Below are positions 10,729 through 22,349 of a stretch of 64,000 nucleotides of DNA, piece by piece (the first letter of the stretch is position 1; each line of letters starts with the position of its first letter). Source of the DNA: Agelas oroides (lineage: Eukaryota > Porifera > Demospongiae > Agelasida > Agelasidae); contig OX422185.1 of the NCBI GenBank assembly GCA_949130485.1, positions 7,975,127-8,039,126 of the forward strand. The letters are read 5' to 3'. The notes under the pieces were generated by a model that was not told the DNA's origin, did no database searches, and saw only the letters and a program-made list of their open reading frames with translations. Position numbers and translations under genes: made by a program.

Positions 10729-13188
10729 CATGTTGAAAAGCTTACAAACAAGGTAGAAATGATGTTAATGTAAATATGAGGGCAAACATACGAAACTCCA
10801 TCCGTATATATATTTCACACTGCAGTTATGTAGCATGCAATGGAAAACGTTATCACAAAGTGAGTAGTTGTACACTATTATCAGAAGTGTGATCTATTGT
10901 TAATGTACCATGCGATCTATGTAAATGGGGCTTTGTATGTTAGTCTTGATGTTTATATCTTTCCTACCTTGTTTGTATACCTTGTGGCATACCAACCCTA
11001 TGAGTAGTCTATTCTTATAAGTGGATTGTTGACAAGAATGAGTTCAAAATGTTTTGGTCTGTGGACCTTCATCAGTTGAATGAACTTACACTCACACAAC
11101 TCAAGTACGGCATAGCTGGTATTTATCGCAGAACCACAATCTATTTTATTACGGAAAATTTTCGCAGACGCAAATTTTCGAATTCATTTATTCAAGCGAA
11201 AAGTAAGCTAGCTATAGTTTGTACCAGAGATGCTCAAGGAGATCCTTGTCAAGTTGTGCAGTATTATGGTTATGGACACACTCCTTAGTGGAATGCGGAC
11301 TAGTATCACTAGCAGAAGTGGGCTGGCTCGTGCGAGACTTAGGCGCACTGACAGCAGCAGGCTAAACCAAGAAAGAGAGTGGGCCCTTGGAGTTTGGTAA
11401 CTGTATTTGTGGGATGGCTATTGTAATGGTGACGTGTTTCATGGACAGAACTGTTTGTAGAACTACACGCACGTGGATATGAGTCATAAATTTTCACCGG
11501 GTGATTTTTCGCAGATCCCAATCGACCACGAAAATTGCAAAAATTACACTCCCGCGAAAAATGCCCACAATACGGTATATACAGGTAATGATGTAGAGAT
11601 GATGTGGTGATGATGTAGTCATAGTCTATAAAAATGACACTGCAGTAGGTTCTGGACAACTTTGTCAGATGACAGTAACTGTTGTTGATGTACCAACTCC
11701 TCAGTTGGGTTAAGGCAGGCTCCAAATATATTATCCATGATACGTAAGTATGCAAAGGTATCATTTGCGGAAGTTGTAATACAATTTATGGAAACTGAAG
11801 GGCTGCCGTGTGAAGGCTTCTTATAGCTTTACTAGCAGGGTTATGGTCGTTAGTCTGTACTGTATAGGTTCGTGCTATCGCTGGTTGTGAACTAGACATG
11901 TCTAGCTTGTAGCAGGGCTACGACTGGACGAAGAGTTTTGTGTTTCTGGAAGCAAGAAAGCGTCGGGAACATCTATCCGCCTCGCATTCTATGCTTGGCG
12001 ACGCCTCGCGCTTCACGCTCGGCCCCCATCCCCCCAATGTAGTGCTGAATTTTAGAGAACTCGGTGTGTAACACCGGTAAATAGGAATAGCTATCATGCA
12101 TCCTTCATAATCCGGGTGGAGTGACGGTCCCCATCGCTTCTTAAGAGCAGGAGAGTTAGTAGAATTTGTGATTACCCTGCCATTTTGGGCATATTCCAAG
12201 GCATTTTTTTTTCCGATTTACTCGTAACGTGTGAAGAGCATTGGAACGGTACCAGGGGAAAATGACAGTGGCTCAGGGAGGGACCATGTTCGCGGAAATA
12301 CTGTTAAGACAGTCTTAATTAGTGGACATTGTTTACAAGAGGGTGGGGCATTTCCATGGAAACCAATTTGTCTGTTTACATCATCAACCACAATCATGGC
12401 GTACGGTAGTACGCCATATATAGGGATGACCCCGAAAAAAATGGGGGCCACATTAAAAGTGCACAAATGACACACTCGAAATGTGTACGTTAGATTAGTC
12501 AAAGGCCTCCATGAGCCAGATCAGGCATTATCGAGCGCTTCCATGAGCAACAGGACCGTTAACTTCGCTGGAGAGCATCGTTGGAAGTACCAAACAGGCA
12601 AGTCGCTAAAACGGGCAAATCGTCTATCTTCTGACTTACTTTCTTCTTCTTCTCTCACTCTAAGTCAGGCTAGCACAAAAACGGCTGAAGCTATGGTTCG
12701 AACGCAAAAAAAAACAGCATAAATCACCGGGTATTGCACTCACTACTTATCGTTATTGTAGAACTCGAACTATTCTTCAGTGATTCTCAAGCACTCCAAT
12801 GTTAATGCTCAGTGCTATACGCCATTTTGCTAGAATAAAATTATTCATAGCAAGTACGCCCCCCCACCCCCCCAGAAGCTCAACTGAGCACGTGTTTAGA
12901 TCTAGCTTACCGTGAAAGATGAATCGGATGGCAACAGCCAAAGTCAGGTATATAGTATGACGTAAAACATAGAGAGGGGATGTGCATGTTTCCAGGAGAA
13001 GTATTATAAGGTATGTATTGCTAGAGCTGCTGTAAATGAAAGTGTATGTCTCATATAAATGTGAGGACTCCCACACTAAGCACATGTAGTTTGCAAGTGC
13101 AGCAGTTTCTACTTCCATTTAGACCATAGCTGAAGTCATTTTGTAATTTAGTCAGTTGCTAGTCATATAACCCACCTAGATATGAGGT
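10729..13188. other. Intron sequence with degenerate repeat pieces
   Basis: No convincing exon was found. 10900-10985 is a decayed copy of the TAGGGATGGCATGCC MITE family. About 11100-11580 contains TTTTCGCGG-type motifs and a TACGGTAT-like end, like an old DNA element. 12245-12290 (GACAGTGGCTCAGGGAGGG) resembles the tRNA-derived SINE at 36363. 12858-12872 is a C-rich run. Confidence 0.35.
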
Positions 13189-13190
13189 AT

Positions 13191-13264
13191 ACTTGATGGT
13201 TAAAACACTACCTGGTACTTGCCAGCTAATGTTAAGTAGCCAGCTAGTGTTTTAACCATCAAGT
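13191..13264. repeat. Short perfect hairpin
   Basis: ACTTGATGGTTAAAACACTA (13191-13210) is exactly complementary in inverted order to 13245-13264, around a 34-base centre that also contains CCAGC/GCTGG-type pairing. A compact fold-back of 74 bp, likely a minimal MITE or a transcribed hairpin in an intron. Confidence 0.6.
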
Positions 13265-13338
13265 ACTTTGTATCCGTGGATTATGTGACTTAGAACACTG
13301 GCCACTGATATTCAATTTTTAATTTCAACTTTCACATT

Positions 13339-13629
13339 TCAAATTTGCTTGTTATGGTCATTTAAAACAAAAATGCATATAGTACGCATACAATATTTAC
13401 TTAGAGCTGACGGTAGCATTTTGGCTGGTGTCTTCTTAACATCCTCCTTTTGTGTTGTGCCTGAGTCTTCATATTCCTCCAACGCAGCAATTAGCAGCCT
13501 ATTGGTAGCTTGGTCCTCAAACTGCTCTATTGCAGCTAATAGCACTGAGTCAATGGTGGCTTCATTCAAAAACTTCCACACTAAAGGAGGTAGCCGCAGA
13601 AACTGGCGGTTGTTCAGCTCCCGCTCACT
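13339..13629 (-). CDS. Unassigned acidic coding fragment on the opposite strand
   Basis: The minus strand is open for about 96 residues from 13629 to a stop at 13339. Two adjacent stretches look like imperfect internal copies of one motif (LLAAIEQFEDQ and LLIAALEEYEDS), followed by a Lys/Pro-rich tail. An in-frame stop sits immediately upstream (13630-13632), so this is either an internal exon or a broken gene piece. Composition looks protein-like, but I do not recognise the family. It lies antisense within an intron of the Death-subtilase gene, which is more typical of a transposon-derived fragment than of a host exon. Confidence 0.35.
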   Translation of the reverse strand, partial: SERELNNRQFLRLPPLVWKFLNEATIDSVLLAAIEQFEDQATNRLLIAALEEYEDSGTTQKEDVKKTPAKMLPSALSKYCMRTICIFVLNDHNKQI

Positions 13630-13778
13630 TCATGTGGACTACTATTCGGTTCACTGACAAACTCTCTGCAGACTTCGTCCCCACAGAGCTCACATACATT
13701 GTAGTATTGAGTCGTAAGACACCATTAGAGCAACAGTTTTACAGTGAGTATCTATCGGTTTGACACCACAGCGTTGGG

Positions 13779-13879
13779 ATCTATGGGATTTATAAGCCTG
13801 TGTGCAAAGCCTCATAAAACTCATGTGCTTTGCACTTGGGTTTTATAAGGCTTTGCTTGCACTTCTAAACCCCATAGAT
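13779..13879. repeat. Small palindromic element
   Basis: ATCTATGGGATTTATAAGCC at the left mirrors the right end (CTAAACCCCATAGAT), with inner GCAAAGCC/GGCTTTGC pairs. A roughly 100-bp imperfect fold-back. Confidence 0.5.
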
Positions 13880-14041
13880 AAATTTACGATTTCATTTGGA
13901 AGCATTTATGATTCTTTGTTCTTTGTGAACAACACAGTTCTATGCTTCCATACTTTACAGAGCATGAATCTTCCCCTCGCCTTCCTTTCCCACTTCTCTT
14001 CTCTCTTACTATTTCTAGAAAAATAATAACAGCAGGAACAA

Positions 14042-15705
14042 GTCACAAAAAAGGTTTCTGAATGAAAACAAGCGCATGTAGGGATGGAACCCCCAAAAAC
14101 CAGCCAAACAAGATAGGAACGACACCACAACACATTCACACCGTCCCTACATCTTGTGCCATTTTTCCCACTATGCACACACAAAAAACTCTCTACACAC
14201 TCACTCAGGCAAACTAAGGCATGGGACATGTCATTTTTACACTAGATACACAGGTATTTCAAAAATCAATAGTGTGTATTGAAATCTAAAAGACCAGATG
14301 AAACTTGATTTGTGTATATATGAAGCTCTAAGCTATAAGTCAGTACCATGGAAACCGTACTTGTGGGCGTGGCTATCAATTACCACTAATATAAATTAAG
14401 CTAATATTTGCGAATATATCGTCGAAGGCGGAGCAGAAGACGACGGTTGCCCGCTACCAAACTTGCTACAATAATTCAACTGAAGGTAGTATACATGGAA
14501 GTATCTGGAAGAACCGGCAGCCTCCTACAGTATTCTTGAATGATGCCAAAAATCATAAATTTAGGATAGCGGCGAGACACTACGCACGCTACAGAAGCAA
14601 CACCAACAACAAGCTTACCTTCTTCCAGAAAGTTTTGGTATTCTCTGATGGTAAGCAATCCTTCAATCCATGTCCAATTGTTTTGTTTGGCATTCTTCTG
14701 CTCCGCCTCGACACAAACAGTTCTCACGCGCACGGTTGACAGTACAGAGTACAAAGGTCAGTTGAAGTTGAAGCGCTCAACCGCTGAACGGCATGTAAAG
14801 ACCACCTTGTGCGTCCTACGTGCAGCCTATAGGTCGCAGAATTCATTCACGAGGATATAACAACGATATAGTCGCAGAACATGACGTAGAAAGCCAGATC
14901 GCATTTTACGGTTACGCCCACTTCTGTTAGTCACGTGAGCTTTACGTTGCGGTTATGTGAAAATTAAATCCCACACTGTAAAAAAGGAAAGGTTGTTCTG
15001 ACTCAATTTGGTTACCTCAGTTAATTTTCTTTTGATTGTCTGCATTGTTAAACACGGTGGAGTCCCACTGCCTGCTTAAGATTCCACACAGATTAAGAGC
15101 TTGATTTGGCTTTCCAGATCATTAGTAAATGTCATGGGAGAATACTTTGCTAATGAAAATGTCCAATCATGTGGAAGAGGGTGTGAAACTGAGGTAACCA
15201 AAATGGGTTAAAACTATCCACTTTTTCTTACAGTGCATGCCTTAATCGCCCTGAGCACTAAATGAACACGGTACTCAGCACTGCTCACTTCACAGCCTTC
15301 CACATAAAAGACAATCCTTATCTGCCACATTCAGCAGCAATAAAATTTCACAACATAACTTAAACTCCCAACATACCATACAGACCCAGCACTGCTCACA
15401 GTTTCCGCATACAAGACAGACTATACCTGCCATGCTCAGTAGCAACTACATTGCATCCACCCACAACATAACACACTCTCCATGCACATCAACATGCACT
15501 ACACACCCAGCAATACCCTCCCCCACTGCCTTCCACAACCCCTCCTATGCACACAACTAACAAACACGAAACATAGTTGGCAAAAATGGCACAAGATGTA
15601 GGGATGGTGTGAATGTGTTGTGGTGTCGTTCCCATCTTGTTTGGCTGGTTTTTGGGGGTTCTATCCCTACATGCGCTTGTTTTCATTCAGAAAACTTTTT
15701 GTGAC
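14042..15705. mobile_element. Long fold-back element of the TGTAGGGATGG family
   Basis: 14042-14172 and 15578-15705 are inverted copies. The outer arms begin GTCACAAAAA and run through TTCTGAATGAAAAC, CATGTAGGGATGG and GGTTTTTGGCTGG-type sequence to TGGCACAAGATG. The roughly 1.4-kb centre has no transposase signature and carries a nested CACTGTA MITE at 14974-15235. The ends share TGTAGGGATGG with elements at 24389, 32514, 33650 and 41464. Confidence 0.6.
14974..15235. mobile_element. MITE with CACTGTAAAAA ends
   Basis: CACTGTAAAAAAGGAAAGG at the left is mirrored by a CACTTTTTCTTACAGTG right end, with inner GGTTACCTCAG/CTGAGGTAACC arms. This is the same terminal family as 35824-36278. The CA..TG ends hint at hAT-type origin, but no clear target duplication is visible. 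Confidence 0.55.
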
Positions 15706-16292
15706 TTTACAATAACAGGCTACAAAACAAAAGCCACTAGTGCACTTCTTGTCTGCAAAATACACCATAACGTTACTGTGGTCATAAGTCACAACAATGC
15801 TTGTCCACAACCAGAGCCTGTCTTAACCCACCTGAGTCCGCGTTCTTGTGCTCCCTCCCTTGTTTTTCGGTTTGCTTTCAGCGCAAGACACAGAATGGAA
15901 GGGCAGCAAAACACAGGGCTAGGAACACTTATCACGTGATATCATGTGGAAGTGAGCTGGACTTAGGGGGGGTGGGGTCCACATCCAAATAACATACTTG
16001 ACTTCATCATCAGGCCCTCCAATGCTAGGCAGGATTTCAACATTCACAACATCGAAAGTACTCAACTTGACTGGTAAGAAACTTGCTCTGAGGTTTATTG
16101 TACGCAAATTTGCAGTTGGGCACCGTTCTCCTACGTCCACCTTATATCCACATCACATGATAAGTGTTTCCAAGCCTTCCCCCATTTATTGCCACTCTCC
16201 ACTTTCTTGAACACAAACCGAAAACAAAAACGAGGAAGGCCTGGAATGAGGACAGGTCATTCATGCTGCAAGAGTTATAGTTATTATACATA

Positions 16293-16532
16293 TGTGGCAG
16301 TCCCGAATAGAAATCGAATATTATTCCGTCGCATATTTCGAGCGCGTCACCAAGTTTGGCAGGCTATAGCGCTGAGCTTCCGCTAAGGGCGGGCTTCATA
16401 GACGTATCAGATATTCATGTGTTTACACGTTGCATATGAGCCCCGCCCTTAGTGGAAGCTCAGCTTCAAACTTGGTGATGCGCTCGAAATATGCGATGGA
16501 ATACTACTTGATTTCTATCCGGGACTGCCACA
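16293..16532. mobile_element. Palindromic MITE, TGTGGCAGTCC family, copy 2
   Basis: Ends TGTGGCAGTCCCGAATAG and CGGGACTGCCACA. The inner arms CTAAGGGCGGG/CCCGCCCTTAG and ACCAAGTTTG/CAAACTTGGT are complementary. It is close in sequence to copy 3 at 23295 and more diverged from copy 1 at 10468. Confidence 0.7.
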
Positions 16533-16794
16533 TATGATATTCAAAGGACTGATTAAATATGTTACAGCTGCTAAGTTCATGTTTCTTCTGATGTAATGTT
16601 TGAAAATTCACTTTAGGGAGGGTGGCTGCACAATCAATGCAGTATAGAATAACTTAGCCTTGTTCACATGTCACATGGGAGGAGAAAGATACATGCATCC
16701 CACATGGAAACAAAGCTAAAAATATTTGCCCCTTTTTTGGTCAAAGTATGGTGTGATTTGTTAGTTTCACAATCTCTGAATTTATTCTCCTCAG

Positions 16795-16869
16795 CGAATG
16801 GAGAGTCAGGTAGTATGAGGCGGCTTGCTACTGATAGTGGAGACCCAACATCAACTCGCACAGCAGCAG
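16795..16869 (+). CDS. Ser/Thr-rich linker exon before the protease
   Basis: A 75-nt open segment between a polypyrimidine acceptor (TTATTCTCCTCAG at 16782-16794) and a strong donor (G|GTAAGA at 16870), in phase 1 at both ends. It encodes 25 residues (NGESGSMRRLATDSGDPTST..). Joined to 25588 it reads through Ala-Ala-Ala-Thr-Pro into the protease exon without a stop; joined to 9360 it also stays in frame. A flexible linker between the Death module and the catalytic domain is the natural role. It is small, but both splice sites and the phases agree. Confidence 0.5.
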
Positions 16870-17496
16870 GTAAGAAAACTTCTCAGAAACTGAACTGTAC
16901 TTGATAACATTTTGACTAGATGCTCTGGTTATTTGACAAATGTGTAGATTATCTGCATGTCACTGTGAGCTTTAGGTACGTAGTATGAAATTCTTTGTAA
17001 AAGGAGCATTGATGCTCACTTCACAATGCACATGCTTGTGTACTTAACTAGGCTTTTTGAAACATCTCTCTTAAATCCCTGATGATAAGCACTATATAGT
17101 GGGGCAAAAGAAATCAACCCATTATATACTGGGTTTCATTTTCTAGAAGTCTTTTTGGGTCTAGTACTATGCTATGGCAACAAATCAGTGATGCATGTCA
17201 GTTATCTGGTATACGTATAGTGTGCTACTATGGTGATAAACATTTTATCATACAAACCTCCAATTTCATTGCACGTTCACATGACTGACAGTAGTACCAA
17301 AGTTTACACATGGATAATATATATTGTAAAAAGCTTGGTGCATGAAATTCATGATTCACGTACCACATACTAACGTGCCTAGTGTGCATAGGTGGTCCAC
17401 TTTTCATGGTTCTTAATTTTACGAATGTAGGCCAATGCACATTCATACAACAGAGTTGTAGTACATAAGTTTTTATCAATTACGAGCAAAGTAACC

Positions 17497-18043
17497 GCAC
17501 CCCAAGATGCTTAATGCTTATAAGAGGTACTGTTTGCTGGTAGGCCACTGGTACTTAGCTACAAGACCTGAAGTAGGTTTTAGAGATCAGGATTTTGTGC
17601 TGCAAATTTTCCTGAAGTGGAAAGCCTTAGAGTTCAGAGTTTGTGGTTTCTTAAAAAAGCTTTACCCTCAAGGGAGGAGCCAGACATCAGTTGTGAATAG
17701 CAAGGCACGCCTTCACCTCCTTTATACTCGCGCATTACGCGCGTAATATCAGCCCGAAGCGCGGTAGCGCGCTCAATACACGCAATGATTTTATACGTAG
17801 TATATTGAACATGTGACGTCACGTAAGCGGAAAAATCGCTTCGGGAGTCGCTATGAGGGGTGACAGTAGTGTAGCTGGTGAAGGGAGAGTTGTTGGTGTA
17901 CCAAAGTTTCATTCATGGGGTAAGTGCACCATGCCATTAACGAATATCAACTCAGATTGGATGTTCAACGCTTCCTCCGGCCTGTGTATTATATTAATTA
18001 ATTAGTTATTTACACGGGTCCTTTAAGTTGCATCTTGGGGTGT
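17497..18043. repeat. TIR element with GCACCCCAAGATGC end
   Basis: GCACCCCAAGATGC at 17497-17510 pairs with GCATCTTGGGGTGT at 18030-18043. The interior includes a CpG-rich block (17735-17860, with CGCGCATTACGCGCG) unlike its surroundings. A partial copy of the right end appears at 39195-39260 inside a LINE fragment, confirming it is dispersed. Confidence 0.5.
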
Positions 18044-18489
18044 AATCAGCTGCAAGGCTTCCCCATTGACTGCTGTGCATTCACGTGAGTTAGACTATGA
18101 CAATAATCATATCATGGAAACCATCTGATCATCATCTGACCTGCGATGGTAAAGTCCCCGGCTACATGCACATGTACATGGGTGTGTATGTAGTGAGGGT
18201 ATCTCTGTCCAGTTGACCAACTGCTATACTCTAACCCCAGAGGAGGCTGGGCACTTAAATAGATTGTTTACAGCATGTGGTTATGTGTGTAAACTCTTGT
18301 TAATGACTTCACCACAAGTATCTATAATTAGCAATGCTCACGTAATATTTTTATCAAGTGGCCAGTGTTCAGTCAGTGAGTTGTGGTGAATCGCCCAAGC
18401 TGTGGAGACAAGTTACCTACACGATTCCGCTTTCTAGAAAAACTAAAGCTTCCGAGGAACAGCAATTCACCTCATGAGAGGTAGCCAGT

Positions 18490-19898
18490 ATGACTTTGGA
18501 CGGCTTGCACCAACAGCTCAAGGCAAAGAAACTGCCTACTAGCGGGAACAAGAAGACACTGACAGCTCGTCTGAGAGCGCACCGTGATTGCTCAAGCACT
18601 AGCAACCGACCCAAGCAGATGGATAGGAATCCTCGACAGCAAAGCTCGCCAGTGCAAGCAATGCACCGAAAAAGCCGACTACAATGGCCAGATATCCCCC
18701 CGCCAGCACCAGGTCACAACCATAGCACACAAGAAGTCACGTCGACAGTGAAGCACAGCAGCAGCTCGGCAGTGTGAGCAACACTACAACAATAGTGAAC
18801 CCAGTCGCCCCCGCCGCCAGCATCAGACCAAAACCCACCAGCACGGTCCCACAAGCGAGAGCTCTCGCTCATGATCTTGTTCTCCCAACGTGACCCATTG
18901 AGGTTCTTTCCACACTCCCGCCACACTCATACTCGGCAACAGTCTACCAGCTCTCTGATAGGTTCCTCCGACACCAAAGCCCCTGATGACTCGCCATACA
19001 CACTGGGGCTATACCAATCGAGTAGCAACAGTAGACTAGTACGGTCAGACAAAGAGCTACCAGGAGCCGCCAGCACTACTCTCAGAGAAGACACACATGT
19101 CGCCAGTGCAGAACTTCGTCCAGCTGGAAGAAGAGATACCACAAGCACCCCCGACCCTCCAGCAGCAGTTCGACTACATCGACAACAAGCACCGACAGGG
19201 AGTCTTCATCGGAGTTCAGCACAGATTCAAGCTCGGGCCACGTGCATAGACACCCAAAGCGTAAACACGGAAGACTGACCAGCCGTCTGTCTTCACACAC
19301 AAAGTCCAAGTTCAAGAGACTATGAGTGCCTTGTTGCCCCCCCTCTCCCAGAAAGATATTCAGCCAGAATTGTGACAGGTGAGTATGTATCATTTGACCA
19401 ATTAACAATAACAAAAAAGGCAAGGTTTCTCCAAACAATCTTCCAAGCAGCCAAGGAAGATAGTGATGGCCTTAGCTAGCTGGTTGGAAGCTTGGAACCG
19501 ATTCGCTGGGGTAATTGTCGCTACAAAACCTGCTTTCGAGATGCTTAAATACCAGACGCTGATCATCACGGCATTCCAGAATTATCCAGCTGAGGCATGT
19601 ATCGAGTATGACCGCCGTTTCAGACAGCTTGCAGCGAAGGACAAAAAAGTCCCATGTGACAAGTACAGAGAGGACATATTTGTCTGTGTGCTTCTCTCGT
19701 AAACCAGTCAGCGCCACGGAAACACGCAACTATTTTCGCTACAGCAAACCAGCCATTCTGTCATGTCTTGGCACAGCCACAGACACCGACACACACACAT
19801 CCACAGGAGCCGAAATTTGCATCTGCTTTAACACCACCAGGGGCTGTACAAAAGGAGAGGCATGCAAGTTAAAACATATTTGCAACAAGAGAGGCTGA
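18490..19898 (+). pseudogene. Gag-like region: SAP motif, conserved Gag core, CCCH knuckle
   Basis: Several frames must be combined. 18490-18777 starts with a SAP-like helix-extended-loop-helix (LDGLHQQLKAKKLPTSGNKK), a DNA-binding motif. About 19355-19475 carries GEYVSFDQL and shifts frame into 19470-19702 (ASWLEAWNRFAGV), the usual Gag core of DIRS/Ngaro elements. 19815-19898 encodes a CCCH zinc knuckle of the form C-FNTTRGC-x4-C-x3-H. At least three frameshifts or stops separate these parts, so this copy cannot make an intact Gag. It normally would package element RNA. Confidence 0.6.
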
Positions 19899-20935
19899 AT
19901 GCAACAGCTAAAACCACCAGCACTCTCCCCAGCAACAAAACGAGCATATACCACAGGGTCAAAGTGCTACAAGGCGTTTTGCAGGAAGTATTCCGTTACT
20001 CCATTCCCAACCACACAACTAACACTGTGCTATTTTGCGGCCTACATCAGCAAGCAGGTGCAACATGCAACGTACAGTCAGACTCTACATAGCAGCACTA
20101 CGAGCAGAAGAATTGAGCCGAGGCTTGGAGGACCCACTCAAGGATACCCAGCTGTTGTCATGGCTCCTGCGTGGTGTTCAAAGACAGTCCAAGACCAGAA
20201 CCAGGCTGCCAATCCACCCAAAGCTGCTGCAGCAGCTGATCCAGTCAATCCTGAGCAATAGACTGTAAGTATGACCAATACCTTTATGCAGCAGCCATCA
20301 GCATCGCATACTTCGGATGTCTAAGAGCAGGTGAAGTCTCATATCCATCCGCACACTCCTTCCACCCTAAGCAGCACCTAATGATAAACGACATCATCAT
20401 TCACCAGACCAAAGTGCAGCTACGGCTCAAATGCTCCAAAACGGACCAATTGAGGAGAGGGGCGACTATCACTATTGGACCAAGCAAACAAGACATCTGT
20501 CCAGTGCAGATCACAAAACAGTTCCTACACCTCAGGAAGCATGCACACAAATCGGATGCAATATTCCGTCTCCAAGACAGTTCTCTGCTTACAAGACCAA
20601 GACTCCAAGTAATGATACAAAACACACTGCATTCACTCAAGCTCCCAGTGGAGCTCTTTGGTACCTGCAGCTTGCACATTGGGTCAGCCACTGCAGCAGA
20701 TCCGCAGCCAACCAATGAGCGCAAAGGATGCACAGCACCTTCTTCAAGAGATACGTGATGCTGAAGATGTGCTGGGAAAGAACAGGCAAATGGGAGTTGA
20801 AAAACAAGAGAGGGTTGAAGAGCTACAGATGCAGCAGAAGCTGGAATCCCTATGAAGATTATCAAAGCCATGGGCATATGGTCAAGCGATTGCTACCGCA
20901 GCTACATATGTACCCCACACAAGATGCCAAACCAG
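19899..20935 (+). pseudogene. Tyrosine recombinase of DIRS/Ngaro type, damaged
   Basis: The N-terminal core-binding part is read at 19899-20060 (SPATKRAYTTGSKCYKAF, then YFAAYISKQ) and shifts frame to about 20045-20265 (LYIAALRAEELSRGL, RLPIHPKLLQQLI). The catalytic part is at 20285-20720: YFGCLRAGEVSYP holds the first catalytic Arg and KCSKTDQLRRG the Lys hairpin. The usual HSFRIG box reads CSLHIG, so both the His and the second Arg are replaced. The tyrosine box (WSSDCYRSYICTP) survives near 20877-20915. Between the Arg box and the Tyr box, a Glu/Gln-rich coiled-coil-like stretch (20716-20855) is inserted. The enzyme is dead. Confidence 0.65.
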
Positions 20936-21314
20936 CAAACTCTGTGCATCATAGGACTACACGAGCAAGTTTACTGTTACTACTCTCATTAAGTTGTTAT
21001 TAAATTCATGCTATTGATGCCTTCCTACCAATAAAGGTGACCTCAAGATTAACCTAGGCACGCTTTTAAAGGTCAACAGCCTAGTAGCTAGATAGACAGG
21101 CAGCCTCAAAGGTCAAGGAACTTGCTGACCAGGCATGGTTGCAAGGATTTCAGCTGTGTTTGTTTGATAATTAAGTGACTGTGAATGAGTTATTACATAA
21201 CCATGGCAGCAGTACAAACTTCAACTGCCATATAAGTCACTACAGTTTACTGTGTTAGCGTTGAGGGGATTCTGCAGAACCTTTAGCACTCACAAGCCAC
21301 AGCCTCAAAGGACA

Positions 21315-22085
21315 AGGCCAGACAGATTCCCATGGTAGTTGGGAAGGCATCAAGAGATTGTTTACAGCATGTGGTAATGTGCAGATTCCCATGGTAGGTA
21401 TTGCTACCGCCTCAGCCCTATCACTTGGCCAAGCAATTCAATCAATATTCACAGATGAGATCATGACGAATGGAGATAGCTGCATAGCAAGATAGCTAGG
21501 AGTTGGGAAGGTATTAACACATTGTTTACAGCGTGTGGTAATGTGTGTAAAGGCCAGACAGATTCCCATGGTAGCAGTAACACCTCAATAACACAGGTGT
21601 GCAGGTTGAGAGCTTTGGCCTACAACCATCCAGGCTAGAGAAGGCTACAAATACTTTTCCCTCATGGCAATACCAAGCTTACAACCATTCTAGGTTATTG
21701 GCAGAGTCCTAGTCTAAGCTAAATCGCATTAGCACAGGCTAAGTGATGGAACTCACTCAGTGTCAGGACCAGCTAGCCCAAGTGCTTTGGCACCCATCAG
21801 ATAGCTGTAAATCAGAGTTGAGTGTTTGGCCTGTTTGGGGGGTCAACCTTGGGGCGGTCCCCAGCAGGATCCTACACATTAGGCCCAACACACAGGCTAG
21901 TCCCCAGCAGGATTTTACACACTGGGCCCAATCACACGTGCATAGGATGGCACGCCTAGTACCAGCCAGCGCAGGCACTAGGTGTTGCTGCCGGCTCAGC
22001 CCTATCACTTGGCCAAGCAATTCAATCAATATTCACAGACAAGATCATGACAAATGGAGATAGCTGCATAGCAAGATAGCTAGGT
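21315..22085. repeat. Interleaved direct repeats downstream of the recombinase
   Basis: Besides the terminal units, a block starting GCTCAGCCCTATCACTTGG and ending GCAAGATAGCTAGG is present twice, at about 21405-21500 and 21992-22083, in direct orientation with few differences. They may be terminal parts of a related retroelement or a separate tandem insertion. A short inner repeat, CCCAGCAGGATYYTACACA, lies at 21862-21920. Confidence 0.5.
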
Positions 22086-22099
22086 GTTGATAAGGCATT

Positions 22100-22152
22100 A
22101 ATAAGCTTTTAGCGTATTTGTGGTGAAGTTATACGGCTTTTGCTTAAGCATT
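22100..22152. repeat. Fragment of the large TIR element that received the LTR insertion
   Basis: This stretch (AATAAGCTTTTAGCG.. to ..CTTTTGCTTAAGCATT) matches 42917-42971 closely and the reverse complement of 32545-32605. Sequence after the LTR element (GCATTGCATATTATGCACG) continues the same family. The host repeat was therefore present before the insertion, and it supplies a paralogous empty site. Confidence 0.6.
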
Positions 22153-22349
22153 TGCAACGGACCGAGCTTAACCACTTGTGTTTGACACCAGAACAAGATA
22201 GATCCACTAACAAGTACAACAATGTGCACTTAAATACTGAACCTCTAGTAATCAAAATACCTGATAAAACACCTAATCCTAGCACCTATTAACATGTGCT
22301 AATAATTTATATTTCACACATTGACACCTAACAGTCACAGTCTGTCACA
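22153..22349 (-). repeat. 3' LTR of the compact element
   Basis: Left on the + map, 3' in the element's own orientation. TG...CA termini. Apparently identical to 23057-23253. Confidence 0.85.

Larger units (their letters stand above)
18261..21550 (+). mobile_element. Decayed tyrosine-recombinase retroelement (DIRS/Ngaro-like) without RT
   Basis: Order on the + strand: a terminal-repeat piece at 18261-18290, a Gag-like region (18490-19898), a tyrosine recombinase (19899-20935), then copies of the same terminal sequence (ATTGTTTACAGCRTGTGGTAATGTG) at 21355-21381 and 21520-21550, alternating with an ACAGATTCCCATGGTAG unit. One outer repeat upstream and an interleaved pair downstream is the split direct repeat layout of Ngaro-type elements. 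No reverse transcriptase or RNase H lies between the Gag zinc knuckle and the recombinase, so this copy is a deletion derivative that would need a partner in trans. Confidence 0.65.

Noticed and set aside
11339-11764. 141-residue minus-strand ORF
   Set aside because: Low-complexity, Tyr/Ser/His-rich and over a decayed DNA element end. No motif and no splice support.
18871-19278. Separate host gene of 135 residues
   Set aside because: Ser/Thr/Arg-rich linker region of the Gag-like pseudogene, lying between the SAP motif and the Gag core.
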